From the NCBI GenBank assembly GCA_015178975.1, contig WHVD01000195.1, forward strand, positions 1-64,000: a DNA stretch of 64,000 bases, given 5' to 3'. Positions 11,801-21,349 of this stretch are shown one piece after another. A program made the translations under genes and the position numbers. Source of the DNA: Hysterangium stoloniferum (lineage: Eukaryota > Basidiomycota > Agaricomycetes > Hysterangiales > Hysterangiaceae). Numbering within the stretch: the stretch's first letter is position 1; each line of letters starts with the position of its first letter. The notes under the pieces are model-generated. The model saw only the letters and a program-made list of their open reading frames with translations, was not told where the DNA came from and did not search any database.

Positions 11801-12251
11801 TGTTACGACCCGTTCCTGGATGTTTCAATATCCAACTCCCAACCTCCGACTTCCGACTTCCAGCCTCTGACTACAGAACATCATAGTTACCGTATCTTCT
11901 GCATTCTTTCCTTGTTCCACATTTGGTAATTTGTCTGTTGACAAGTATTCACTTGTTTGTTTATTATATCTCCGTTTTAGAATATTGTCTCCCCAATTTG
12001 TCTTGTTGTATCCCATTTCAGAATACTTCCATTTCCATCTTTCTGTACACTCGATATTTGGAACTCTTTGGAACCCTGAATATCCGTATCTTCCATTGTA
12101 AGTCTCACATTTGAAATTAAGGACTTTTGAGCATTTGTGTAGAGGTGCAGCACATAAGCTGAAGCCAACATCCTGACCCTATCCGATAGTTCCCAACTTT
12201 CCAGTGACTTTCCGATAGTTCCAGAATAAGTTCCCAACGCGGCACTTAACA
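11801..12251 (+). mobile_element. Solo LTR (family 1, 451 bp) inside the Copia fragment
   Basis: It starts TGTTACGAC at 11801 and ends CTTAACA at 12251. The flanks are CAGGA (11796-11800) and CAGGG (12252-12256), a 5-bp target duplication with one difference. The sequence is related to 13388-13977: shared TTTGGTAA-CTTGTC-GACAAGTATTCA segment and the closing GCAGCACATAAGCTGAAGCC landmark. The host copia frame reads across the insertion when it is ignored. Confidence 0.8.
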
Positions 12252-12437
12252 CAGGGTTGATGCATATTTTGACAGAGTGGACACTGCATGTGATAAGTCA
12301 AGATGTGTGGCAGTCTGTGCATATATGATTGATGCCAACATCTTGCCATAGGGTTTATCTACCATGAATCCTCATTCTTCTGGTCTCTTAGGTGCTATCT
12401 CATGTGTGAGTGTGATTCCTGGTGGTAGTGGTGTCCC

Positions 12438-12643
12438 TGTAAGAATTACATAAGCAGGGTGAAAATATTGACCTGAGCTGGATTTGAACCAGTGACCACT
12501 AAGTTTGGATTACATGTCTAGTGCTCTTAACCCCTGAGCTATCAGGCCATTAAGAGTAGTTCTATTAAGAACCAGTTACTACTGAGATGATTAGTCATCA
12601 GTAAGATATTAATATATCCAGGTCAACCATTACTCATTCAACA
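12438..12643 (-). mobile_element. 206-bp LTR-like insertion carrying a tRNA-like sequence
   Basis: On the minus strand the element starts TGTTGAATGAG (12643) and ends TTCTTACA (12438), so it has TG...CA termini. The 5-bp flanks are identical: GTCCC at 12433-12437 and 12644-12648 (plus strand). It sits inside the Copia pol fragment, whose homology breaks exactly at these points. The size and termini fit a short solo LTR from a TRIM-like or similar non-autonomous element. Its middle is a tRNA-like sequence at 12470-12548 with both internal RNA polymerase III promoter boxes. A SINE is less likely, because SINEs are not TG...CA bounded and normally end in a tail. Confidence 0.8.
12470..12548 (-). 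tRNA. tRNA-like sequence (Thr-TGT-like; probably not a functional tRNA)
   Basis: The 79-nt minus-strand sequence has a 7-bp acceptor stem (GGCCTGA with TCAGGTC, one G-T pair), a D-arm (GCTC...GAGC) and a T-arm (CTGG TTCAAAT CCAG). The A box is TAGCTCAGGGG (12541-12531) and the B box GGTTCAAATCC (12490-12480), both close to consensus. The anticodon arm is poor: a loop CATGTAA would give anticodon TGT, but the stem CTAGA/TCCAA has two mismatches, position 33 is A, and the variable region is long. An alternative reading with an intron and a GTA anticodon was considered and is not better. Its location inside an LTR points to a mobile tRNA-derived promoter rather than a translation tRNA. Confidence 0.6.
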
Positions 12644-12954
12644 GTCCCTTGTGGATTGCAATTGGATATGCCAAACCTATCCAAGACTCGTTCTAGATAA
12701 GCACATTGTGAGATACTAATTGTACCAGCATCCCAGTTCCTGTTAATTCAAATCCCTAGTACTAGGTTTGCATTGCCCAAGTCCTTCATTTCACACTTCC
12801 ATCCCAACTCTTCCTTTGCACATCTCACTTCTTCCTTTGAGGATGAGATCCCAGTTGTATCATCTGTGTAAGTGCTAGTTATTGTGATCTTGCCATTTGG
12901 TATAACTACTTTACATACATCATAGTATTTATACCAGAGGCTGGTATTGTTTCT

Positions 12955-13378
12955 ACAAATTGAGCAGTAAAGGGTTGGACCAAATAGAATGAGGAAAGAG
13001 ATGAATGGGTCTAAGGAAAGGTACAGGCATACATATTGTAGTTAGATAATTGGAGGTAGACCTAAACTATGTATACATGGAAACAGTGATGGGGGAGTGA
13101 ATGGAACAGAGATGGGACAGAAGGCTAAGGTATTAAGATACATACAATGAAACAAGTGTCAGGGGTGCCACAGGTGGTGCTACTATAACCAGAGGTACTG
13201 ATGGTGGGATGCTGGATGGTTACAAGGCTAAAACAGCTTGTGGGGGTTCCAAAATGACAGGATCCTAACAGTCTACCTCCAATTATCTAACTACAGCATG
13301 TGTACCTGTACTTTTTCTTAGACCCATTCATCTCTTTCCTTGTTCTCTTTTGGTCCAACCCTTTACTGCTCAATTTTA
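12955..13378. repeat. Inverted repeat pair (about 95-105 bp arms) around a 220-bp spacer
   Basis: The left arm 12955-13053 (AAATTGAGCAGTAAAGGGTT...ATAATTGGAGGTAGAC) is the reverse complement, with scattered differences, of the right arm about 13272-13378 (GTCTACCTCCAATTATCTAA...CTTTACTGCTCAATTTT). The spacer contains no coding sequence. The right arm ends about 10 bp before the Gypsy 5' LTR at 13388. It may be a decayed TIR element or an inverted duplication of retroelement sequence. Confidence 0.8.
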
Positions 13379-13387
13379 GAACAATAC

Positions 13388-13977
13388 TGTTATGACCCAT
13401 TCCCAGATATGTACTTCAATATATCCGATATCATCCAAAACATCCAACCTCCACCCCAAGTCTCCAAATATCTGATCCCAACTTCTGACTACAGAACATT
13501 CATAGTTCCTGTACTTCCAGATCTCACTTTTGTTCTGCATTTGGTAACTTGTCAACTGACAAGTATTCACTCATTTGCTTATTGTATTCCCATTTCAGAA
13601 TACTTTCCTTAGTCTGTATTATTGTATTCCCATTTGGAATACTACTGATTTCATCTTATTGTGATCCTAGTTTGTAGTACAATAACAAAAAAACTTATAT
13701 TAGTTTCCATGAATTTGTACTTTACATTAGATCTGATATCAACTTAGTTTCTTATGCCTTCCTTCTCTCTGTATGCTCGATATTCAGAATTCTTTGGAAC
13801 TCTGAATATCCATGTCCTCTGGCATAAATCCCATATTTGAAATAAAGGACTTCTGAGCATTTGTGTAGAGGTGCAGCACATAAGCTGAAGCCGACATCCT
13901 AACCCTATTTGGAAGTTTCCAAGTTCCTGGTCACTTTCTGATAGTTCCGGAATAAGTTCCTGACATGGCACTTAACA
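13388..13977 (+). repeat. 5' LTR of the Gypsy copy (590 bp, family 1)
   Basis: It starts TGTTATGAC at 13388 and ends CACTTAACA at 13977. It matches the LTR at 11801-12251 and, in reverse, the one at the left window edge. Just downstream the sequence GTATATCAGATCTC faintly resembles a TGGTATCAGAGC-type tRNA primer-binding site, but the match is weak. Gag starts 35 bp after the LTR. Confidence 0.8.
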
Positions 13978-14011
13978 GTATATCAGATCTCAATTCTGCA
14001 ACTTGCTCATC

Positions 14012-16112
14012 ATGGGTCCCAAATGCAAAGCTGCCAAAGGACCATCCCAACTTCAATCCCCATTGCAACTTTATACCACTCAACCTGAAACCCCAGCTCA
14101 GCCAATAGCATCAGCTTCCATTGAAGAATTTACTAAGGTAGCAAAAGATCCCAATGCTCCTGAAGTTTCTGACAACAATGTAGAAGAACAACCAGACAAA
14201 TCAAAAAAGAAATCTTCTGATGAACTGACTGAAGTGATGTTTATCAACTCCATTGTGAAATTTACTGACTATCTGAAATCCACTGAGGAAAGCAAAGAAT
14301 CATCCTGCATCAGAATCAAAGAACCTGAACCATTTACTGGAAAGGATCCAAAAAAATTAAAGAATTTCCTTCTCCAATGCCATTTCAGTTTCTATGATTG
14401 ACCTGCATTCAAGTCTGACAGTCAAAAAGTTAACTTCGCACTCTCTTATCTTAAGGATACCACTCAGGATTGGTCTGAACCCAGACTTTCCGGATTATCT
14501 GAGGAGACACCCATATGGCTCAATGACTGGGACAAATTTGTTGAAGAACTGGAAACTAACTTTGGACCTTACAATCAATCTGGCAAAGCAGAAAATGAAC
14601 TAATGACACTTAAGATGAAGGACAAATCAACGAGTTTCCAATTATCTCATCAAGTTCAATACCCTCGCTGCATGCTGTGGATGGGATGATTCTGCCCTCA
14701 GGCACCATTTCTATATGGATCTTCCATCATGCCTAAAAGATGACATCTGCAAAGATGGAAAGCTGAAAACTCTCCAACTCATGTGGATGAAAGCTCAAAC
14801 ATCTGATGCCCACTATTGGGAACAAAAAGTGGAAATTTCCCCAGAAAATCCAACAGAACATTTTCAAGGCAATAAGGCATTGACTAGCAAGTCTTCTGGC
14901 AATAACACTGGCAATAACACTGGCAACACTGGCTCTAATAACAGCAACTCAAATTCCGATCAGAAGAAAGACAAAAAATCCAACAAGGAAAAACAGTCAA
15001 CTGCCAATAAACCTGACATTTCCCACTTGTTGGGTTCCGATGGTAAACTCACCCCAAAGGAGAAACAATGACATTGTTACGACCGGAATACCTGCCAGAC
15101 TCCAGGCACTACCCTATATGCACCTGCACCCTACATGCACCAGTTATCAGTTTACCAGAATACCCACTGGGACCCAGACATCAATCCTGTTCATGCCCGA
15201 CCTTTGCCATCTCATGTATCAGTCACCAGAATACCTGCCAGGACCTACACCTGTCTATCTCTGACCCTGTCCCATGTACCAGTAACTGGACTCTGCTTGG
15301 AAAACCTGTCAGCTCTCTAACTGAGCCCTGTTCCTGTTATGCACAAATGACCTGTCACAATTTGGACTCCATTCCCATTATGGTCTAATGACCTGTCACA
15401 TTTCAGACTTTGTTCCATTCCTAACACCAAACTTGGTGTTTACTTATCTCATTTCATGATTACTTGTTTGGATCTCATTGTTACCAGATTTGATACTGCA
15501 TACACTCAGCAGTCTATATAAACTAGCTAATGTTGTACATACAATCTGGTCAGAAAATCAACTAAGTTCTCAGCTTAGATTTCCCACTCTATCCCTCTTT
15601 GAAATACACCACTATTTATTCTGTTGGAGTCCATGGGCTCTGATCTGTCTATCTCTTGACTTCCAACTCAATCTGTTACTCAACCTCTGACTCATCACCA
15701 CCCAACCCTCTGACCTCTCAACTTGCCAACTACTCCTGGACTCCCCGGGATTCCCATCCGCCTGTCTGAAATTGGACAACATGATCTCGCAAGGGTGCAG
15801 CCTATAAGCTGAAGCCACATCCTACTGGAATATCCATGGGTTTCTCTGAAACCCTCTGCTAAGCTCCATGCGCTCCTTAACAGACACATGGATAATGATC
15901 TCTGTCTTTTCTGTGGAAAAGGTGGACACAAGGTTTCTGATTGCACCGTTAAGTCTAACTCTTCCAAGGCTTGTGTGGCAACTTCCACTATGACTACAAT
16001 GTCCAAGGAAAAACCTGCCACAGAGTTGAAAAAGAGTAAGCAACCCTCCAGAATCTGCATGGACAAATGGTTGCATTGGCTCTCTCTGTGTTTCCAAGAT
16101 TATTCATCTCAA
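14012..16112 (+). pseudogene. Gypsy gag remnant with CCHC zinc knuckle, interrupted by a solo LTR
   Basis: The frame opens at ATG 14012 (MGPKCKAAKGPSQ). It reads through a capsid-like region with PEPFTGKDPKKLKNFLLQC, hits TGA at 14399-14401, and resumes with KVNFALSYLKDTTQDW and the WDKFVEELETNFGP motif typical of Gypsy gag. After a frame change the C-terminal part continues to a TGA at 15069-15071, right next to the solo LTR at 15075-15882. Beyond the LTR the zinc knuckle CLFCGKGGHKVSDC (C-x2-C-x4-H-x4-C) follows in the expected order. Both TGA codons would be CGA arginine codons with one C-to-T change. Confidence 0.88.
15075..15882 (+). mobile_element. Solo LTR (family 2, 808 bp) inserted in Gypsy gag
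   Basis: It starts TGTTACGACCGGAA and ends CTCCTTAACA. The flanks are GACAT (15070-15074) and GACAC (15883-15887), a 5-bp target duplication with one change. It is the same family as the minus-strand LTR at 405-1219. Open frames of up to 106 codons within it are chance frames. Confidence 0.85.
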
Positions 16113-16113
16113 C

Positions 16114-18790
16114 ATGTCCACTCTCTCTAATCCTGACTCATTATTTGTAAAACTCATTTCTGACCTTCTTGGAAATTTAATGTTTCAAGGTCTGATAGAT
16201 TCCAGCTCCACACACTGTTTTGTAGATACCACCTTTGCCATAAAACATAACCTGAAACTCTGTTCTATTCCTGCAATCTCTTTGCATCTGTTTAACAGCA
16301 CTAGCAACACAGCAATTACTCAAGCCTGTGACATGTCTATCTGGTTCCCATGTGGAACATCCCAGATAATTACCTTTTTCATAACACAGTTGGACTCTAG
16401 CTATTCAGTTGTTCTTGGATACACCTGGCTCACCCAATATAATCCATTGATTGACTGGGTATTGGGCAGTATTAATTTCTGGATTCCTGACACTTCCATT
16501 CCTCCTGCAGCATCTAATCTGGCCAGAGCCTCTTCGGCCTCTATGGCACCTTTGGCTTCTACCAAAACCTCTGAACCTCTGAAAATCTCTCTCATCAATG
16601 CTACAGTATTTGTTAGGGTGATTAAACTGGACAGATTGCAGTGTTTTTTGATCAGCTTAAAAGTTGATGAAGCATCTGGACATTTTGCAACTCCAGAATT
16701 ATCTGAGCTAAAAGCCAACCTGGAAGGAGTTCCCAAAAAATACCATGATTTTGCAGATATTTTCAGTAAGCAAAAAGCTGACTGGCTTGCACCACATAGG
16801 CCTTATGACTTAAAAATTGATATTGAGCCTGGTTCAAACCCACCCTTAAGACCTACTGTATTTACCCATTGTGTCAGGAACTGGAAAGCCTGCCAGCCTC
16901 TGGGCTCCTGGACCCCATGCTACATACTTCCGACCATCTATATTGTATAGTTACAACTGAAGTTCCCACTGGAGCCTGCACATCAACTTGTTTATGCCTG
17001 ACTCTCTGTATACACCCACCCTGTCTGCCCCCAACTAGACACCTTCTGTTATAACCTGGAATCCATCAGACTCCACCCTTTGACATTTAACTTTGTTACA
17101 TGTTCTTGGTCATCTCCCGAACTGGACTCTGACTGTAGTCCCAAAACCTGCATGTCACCCTATATGCACCAGTTGTCAGACTCCACCAGACTTGCACCTC
17201 AACCTGTCTATACCCGACACTGTGTCATATACAGTACACCAGTCCTTGGACTCCGCTGGACCCAGACATCAACCTACTTATACCTGACTCTCTGTGTCTC
17301 ATGTACCCATCACTGGACTCTGACCAGACTCCCGGAATCCCTCTAACAGAGCATAGAACCCTGCTCCCATTATGGTCAAACAGTCTGTCATGTGTCTCAT
17401 GTACCGGTTGTTGGACTCCACCAGACTCTGAACTCCACCCTATATACACCCAACACTCCGTATCTCACAGACCAGTCATCAGACCCTGACCAGACTCCCC
17501 GGAACCCCTCTAACAGAGCCCCGTTCCTATTATGGTCTAATGACCTGTCATGATTCATTCTCCACTCCCATTCTGTTCCGTCCCTAATACCTAGTTTGGT
17601 ATTTACTTGTGTTGTTTTATGTTTAATAGTTCTGCCCTTCATTAATACTGGATTTGGTATTATTACATTTCAAAGTCTATATAAGTCTGCTATATTCATG
17701 TACTTAGAATCCAGTTTCAATCTCGAACAAGTTACACCCCTGATCCAGTCTCTGCTCCTCTTATCTGTCTGCATGCTCAATTCCCGGAACTCCCATGGGA
17801 ACTCTGGAATCTACATCTTCCTGTATGCATTCTGTCAGCTCAAAATATGGACACCTGAATGAGTGTATGAGGGCACAGCCTATAAGCTAAAGCCAAGTCT
17901 ATCTCAGCTATACCTACTTCTGGTAATTATTTTGATACCACACTCCCTTGTACTAATATCCCCAGAAACTCCCTGGACTTATTACCCTGGGACTCTGTGG
18001 GACAATTCCCAGAAGAAAGTGTGTTTGGAATTAATTACCAGAAACCTCCATGGGACTATCCGTGGATCTTTGTTTGGAACTTAACACATTGTCCCAATTG
18101 GAACTTTCATCTATTCAGGAGTTCTTGGATGAACATTTGTCAATAGGTTTTATCCATCCTACAAAGTCTCCATATGGAGCACCTGTCCTTTTTGTCAGGA
18201 TAAAGGATGGTTCCCTTCAATCTGTGTCAATTTCTGAGGTCTGAATTCCATAACATGGAAAGATAAGTATCCACTTCCACTTGTTACCAATTTACTCAAT
18301 GCCCCACAGAAAGCTTGGATTTACACCAAGATAGACCTTAAACATGCCTATCATTTGGTCCAAATTGCTGAAGGCAACAAATAGAAGACTGCTTTCTGGA
18401 CCCACTATGGATGCTTTGAATGGTTGGTTATACCTTTCAGCCTTACCAATGCTCCTTCTGCTTTTCAATGTTTTGTTAATGATATATTTTCTGACATGCT
18501 TGACGTATGTGTTATAGTCGACTTGGATGACATTTTGGTATTTTCTGAGGATCCCACTCTTCATGACAAGCAGGTCCACAAGGTTTTCTGAAGACTCTGA
18601 AAAAATGGTCTTTTTGCTAACAGTAAAAAATGCTATTTTGACATGGATTCTATTGAATATTTAGATTTCATTATTGGACCTGATGGTCTCCATATGGATG
18701 GAACTAAGGTTCAAGTTGTCCACGATTGGCCTGAACCACAGAAAGTTCAAGGATATCCAGTCATTTTTAGGTTTCTCAAATTTTTACTGT
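16114..18790 (+). pseudogene. Gypsy pol remnant: protease-like region and reverse transcriptase, split by a solo LTR
   Basis: From 16114 a 278-codon frame holds a retropepsin-like region: GLIDSSSTHCFVD, where DSS replaces the D-T/S-G active site, then VVLGYTWLTQYNPLIDW. It reaches the start of reverse transcriptase (FADIFSKQKADWL, HRPYDLKIDIEPG) and is cut at 16871 by a solo LTR. After 18091 the same domain resumes with SSIQEFLDEHL, SPYGAPVLFVRIKDGSL, KIDLKHAYHLVQIAEG and an active-site line [15 protein letters not shown], where the first residue of the YxDD box is changed. In-frame stops lie at 18235 and 18589 and 18598 (TGA) and at 18382 (TAG). Confidence 0.9.
16872..18086 (+). mobile_element. 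Solo LTR (1215 bp, family 3) inserted in Gypsy reverse transcriptase
   Basis: It starts TGTCAGGAAC at 16872 and ends GGAACTTAACA at 18086. The 5-bp target duplication is perfect: CATTG at 16867-16871 and 18087-18091. It shares the GCACAGCCTATAAGCTAAAGCC-type 3' landmark with the other LTR families here, so it is related to them but longer. The host reverse transcriptase homology resumes immediately after it. Confidence 0.9.
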
Positions 18791-20505
18791 TGATTTATTT
18801 GGAACTATTCAGATATTTTTCTGTTTTAATTCTTTTCCTCCTCCTTCTTCATTCCCTACCCATCTGTTTGGAGGGAGCTCCAACCTTGGCACCATCCCAT
18901 GTTGATGCTCTAGGTATTCCACTCCTTTTCCTTTTGATTTCCTTCAGCCCCTCTTGGGCCTGCTGATGGAATATCTCATTCCATCATTGAGATTGGATCT
19001 CCTCCTCGGTAGAAGGGAATATACTGTGCAGTACCAGAGAGGTTTCATTCCAGTTGCTGGCAGGATTCTCCCAGAGTTCAGTGGGGGACCTATCATATGG
19101 TGCAGGGATTTTCATTCCAGTTTCTGATGAGATTTCTCCTAGCATAGCTCATTGACACCTGAGAAGTTGATGACAAAGCTTCCTGGTTACTCCCATAGTA
19201 CTCAATGTTTTCTGTATGAGATGAGAGGGTGGGAGGCATGGTAGTCTGAGGTTGAGGTATCCTCTTGAAGTTGGGGAACCTAGGCTTGATTTGTTATTCC
19301 TGAAACATGCTGTAATTACTTGTGCATTCATTGTGAGGTTAGGAAAGAGAGAGATGAAAATTTCTTAGTGAATTTATGTTTCAACCCGCCTCCCTGAGCA
19401 AGTCTTCCCACACATATGTGGAGAGCTAACGTGTGAGGTGGATTGGTCACTGTAACAGTGGTTGGATTGGCCAGCTGATCATCACTGAGTTAATTTTATA
19501 AGATATACACTATTAAGTTCAATAATTACCATTGCATTTGCCCATGCACAAAGCATTGACAAGGATATTTTCCATGATTCCCACACTTATTGAGCATGCA
19601 AAGGAAACCCTTAGCCTTGAAAGGCTGACACTCCAACAGCTTTTCCGTTAGTCATTTTTCAGCTTCTTTGTATGGCCTTGTATAACCAGCATGCTCTTCT
19701 GCATGCTCTTCTGCATCAACTGGCTCGGTGTCCAAATTGATAAAATAATTTATTGTTGGACCTTTCTTGCCTTTTGTTTTGCTTCTGATTGGTCCAGAGT
19801 TTTCTTTTTATCAACCCAAAGCTCTTTAGAAAACTTGAAGTCTGCGAGAAACTATTGTAGTCAGTATAAACCATGACAAAGCAACTAGAAAGCAACTCAC
19901 TGTGTCAGGAAAAACAACCTCTGCTGTGGCATTCTGTAATGTATTAGACTTATTTTAATATTATTTTCTGGAAAAAGGAGTCCAATGCTCTATCAAAGTG
20001 TGCAAATACTCAATTCACAACAAGGTAAAATAATTTAAGTATTTGATATTAATCAGTGGCAGCCTTAATAGACTTAGAACCCCTGAAGTCAAGAGTTTAC
20101 TTGAATATATGCACCCTACTTCGCAAAGAAGGTTTTTGAGAGCTGCTTATGTAAGCTTGTTCTTTTTCTGTGAAAACAACCACTAAAATATGAATAACAA
20201 TTTACTGATTCCAAAACTAGATTCAACTTCGATTCTAGCTAGTTTATATATATTTTATACTATTTATCAAACAGTAAAAATATTAATAAACAGGTCAAAA
20301 GATCAACTATAGAATAAAACAATATTTGGCAATATATGCTTTATTTAAATTAATCTACTGGATCTACTGTGATACTAACTTATCAGGATCTTAATGTAGT
20401 CTTTATGATTCTGCAAGAATATTCTCAGTATTTAATTATAAGCCAAACCAGGAGAAATTAGAATTATATTCTAATTTCAAACAATAAAACAAACAATTTA
20501 TTTAT
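18791..20505. other. AT-rich DNA without recognised genes
   Basis: Frames are short and in several phases. The first few hundred bases may be mutated continuation of the Gypsy element, but no RNase H or integrase motif was found. Confidence 0.4.
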
Positions 20506-20790
20506 TACTTGGTTGATAGCCAACGACTCTAACCGAGGTGGCAACAGATTCCAACAACTTAAATAGAAGTCAGAAAAAGTAATAAAGCCAGCTACTCAAT
20601 TAAGAGGTGGCAAGGGGGAACAAATAAGTCAACAACTCAGATTGAGGTGACAAGGTGAACTACTTGGGCCAACAACTCTAACCGAGGTGGCAAAGGTTTC
20701 CAACAACTCAAATAGAGGTGGAATTAAAAGTCCAACAGCCCTGATAGGGGTGGAATAGCCTGCTTGCTGCAGTAACACACAGATGTGGGT
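20506..20790 (+). repeat. Degenerate tandem repeat of a CCAACAACTCT...GAGGTGG unit
   Basis: At least six copies of a loosely conserved unit of about 35-50 bp occur. Each contains CAACAACT (or CAACAGCC, CAACGACT) followed 6-14 bp later by GAGGTGGCAA or GGGGTGGAAT. Spacing varies. The array may be transcribed repeat DNA or LTR leader; no open frame is maintained across it. Confidence 0.65.
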
Positions 20791-21038
20791 GGATAAAAAG
20801 TTATATTTTCACGGCTGGAGCAGAGCTCCTTATATACAATAAAATGTGAGACATTTTTGAGACATATTACATCATTACTATCCTAATTTAGCTATTCCTG
20901 GGGAAGCTTCTGGAATGCTCCAGGAATTTCCGGTTTTTTCTACAATAGCATACATGATGATGTAATCTATTCCCGCGCCTTTCGTGTATGTCATCCGCGC
21001 GCCTTTGTGATCATCGCGCCGTGTGACTGTCACACTAT

Positions 21039-21200
21039 GTGACCGTCGCGCTTTGTGACCGTCGCGCCTTGTGACCGTCGCGCCTTGTGACTGTCGCGCT
21101 TTGTGACCGTCGCGCCTTGTGACCGTCGCGCTTTGTGACCGTCGCGCCTTGTGACCGTCGCGCTTTGTGACCGTCGCGCCTTGTGACCGTCGCGCCTTTT
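21039..21200. repeat. GC-rich minisatellite, 16-bp unit, ten copies
   Basis: The unit is GTGACCGTCGCGCCTT, with CCTT and CTTT endings mostly alternating. Ten copies run almost without interruption. Looser related words (GTGATCATCGCGCC, GTGACTGTCACACT) extend the block from about 21001 to 21235. Each unit contains three CpG sites, in strong contrast with the AT-rich flanks. The 61-codon minus-strand open frame across it is simply the repeat translated. Confidence 0.92.
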
Positions 21201-21349
21201 TGTGACGACTGTCACATGATTTTCTCGCGCGTTGTGTAATTAGCGCCTGGTGGCCGGTTTGATAGTATTTAGTTAAAAAAGAATAAATTCATAACTTCTT
21301 CAATATTTAAGATAAAAATGTAAAATAAATTGTAGAAATTCAACGAAAT

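Larger units (their letters stand above)
11700..12945 (-). pseudogene. Decayed Copia-type (Ty1) pol fragment, reverse transcriptase region
   Basis: On the minus strand 12945-12644 encodes a Copia reverse transcriptase segment: WYKYYDVCKVVIPNGKI, then the YVDD-equivalent YTDDTTG, then SKEEVRCAKEELGWKCEM, with one in-frame TGA in the LVLGI*INRN part. It resumes at about 12437-12252 with TPLPPGITLT and later IIYAQTATHLDLSHAVST, and probably continues left of 11801. Two LTRs interrupt it: 12438-12643 and 11801-12251. It is truncated on the upstream side by an inverted-repeat segment near 12950. It is not functional. Confidence 0.85.
13388..18790 (+). mobile_element. Decayed Gypsy (Ty3) retrotransposon with two nested solo LTRs
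   Basis: Order on the plus strand: 5' LTR 13388-13977, gag from 14012, a solo LTR 15075-15882 inserted within gag, the CCHC knuckle, a protease-like region, the start of reverse transcriptase, a second solo LTR 16872-18086, then the rest of reverse transcriptase to about 18790. Homology then fades; RNase H, integrase and the 3' LTR are not recognisable, so the element is 3' truncated. Six in-frame stops were placed, five of them explainable as CGA to TGA. It is non-autonomous and dead. Confidence 0.9.

Noticed and set aside
12470..12548. Ordinary chromosomal tRNA-Thr gene
   Set aside because: The anticodon stem is mispaired, U33 is lacking, the variable region is too long, and the sequence lies within an LTR-like insertion.
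15068..15388. 106-codon plus-strand frame and neighbouring frames near 17080-17490
   Set aside because: They lie wholly within solo LTRs and differ between family members; no protein family fits.
21030..21215. 61-codon minus-strand open frame
   Set aside because: It is the minisatellite translated; no independent coding evidence.
20506..21235. CRISPR-like array
   Set aside because: Units lack unique spacers of constant length, and the host is a eukaryote.
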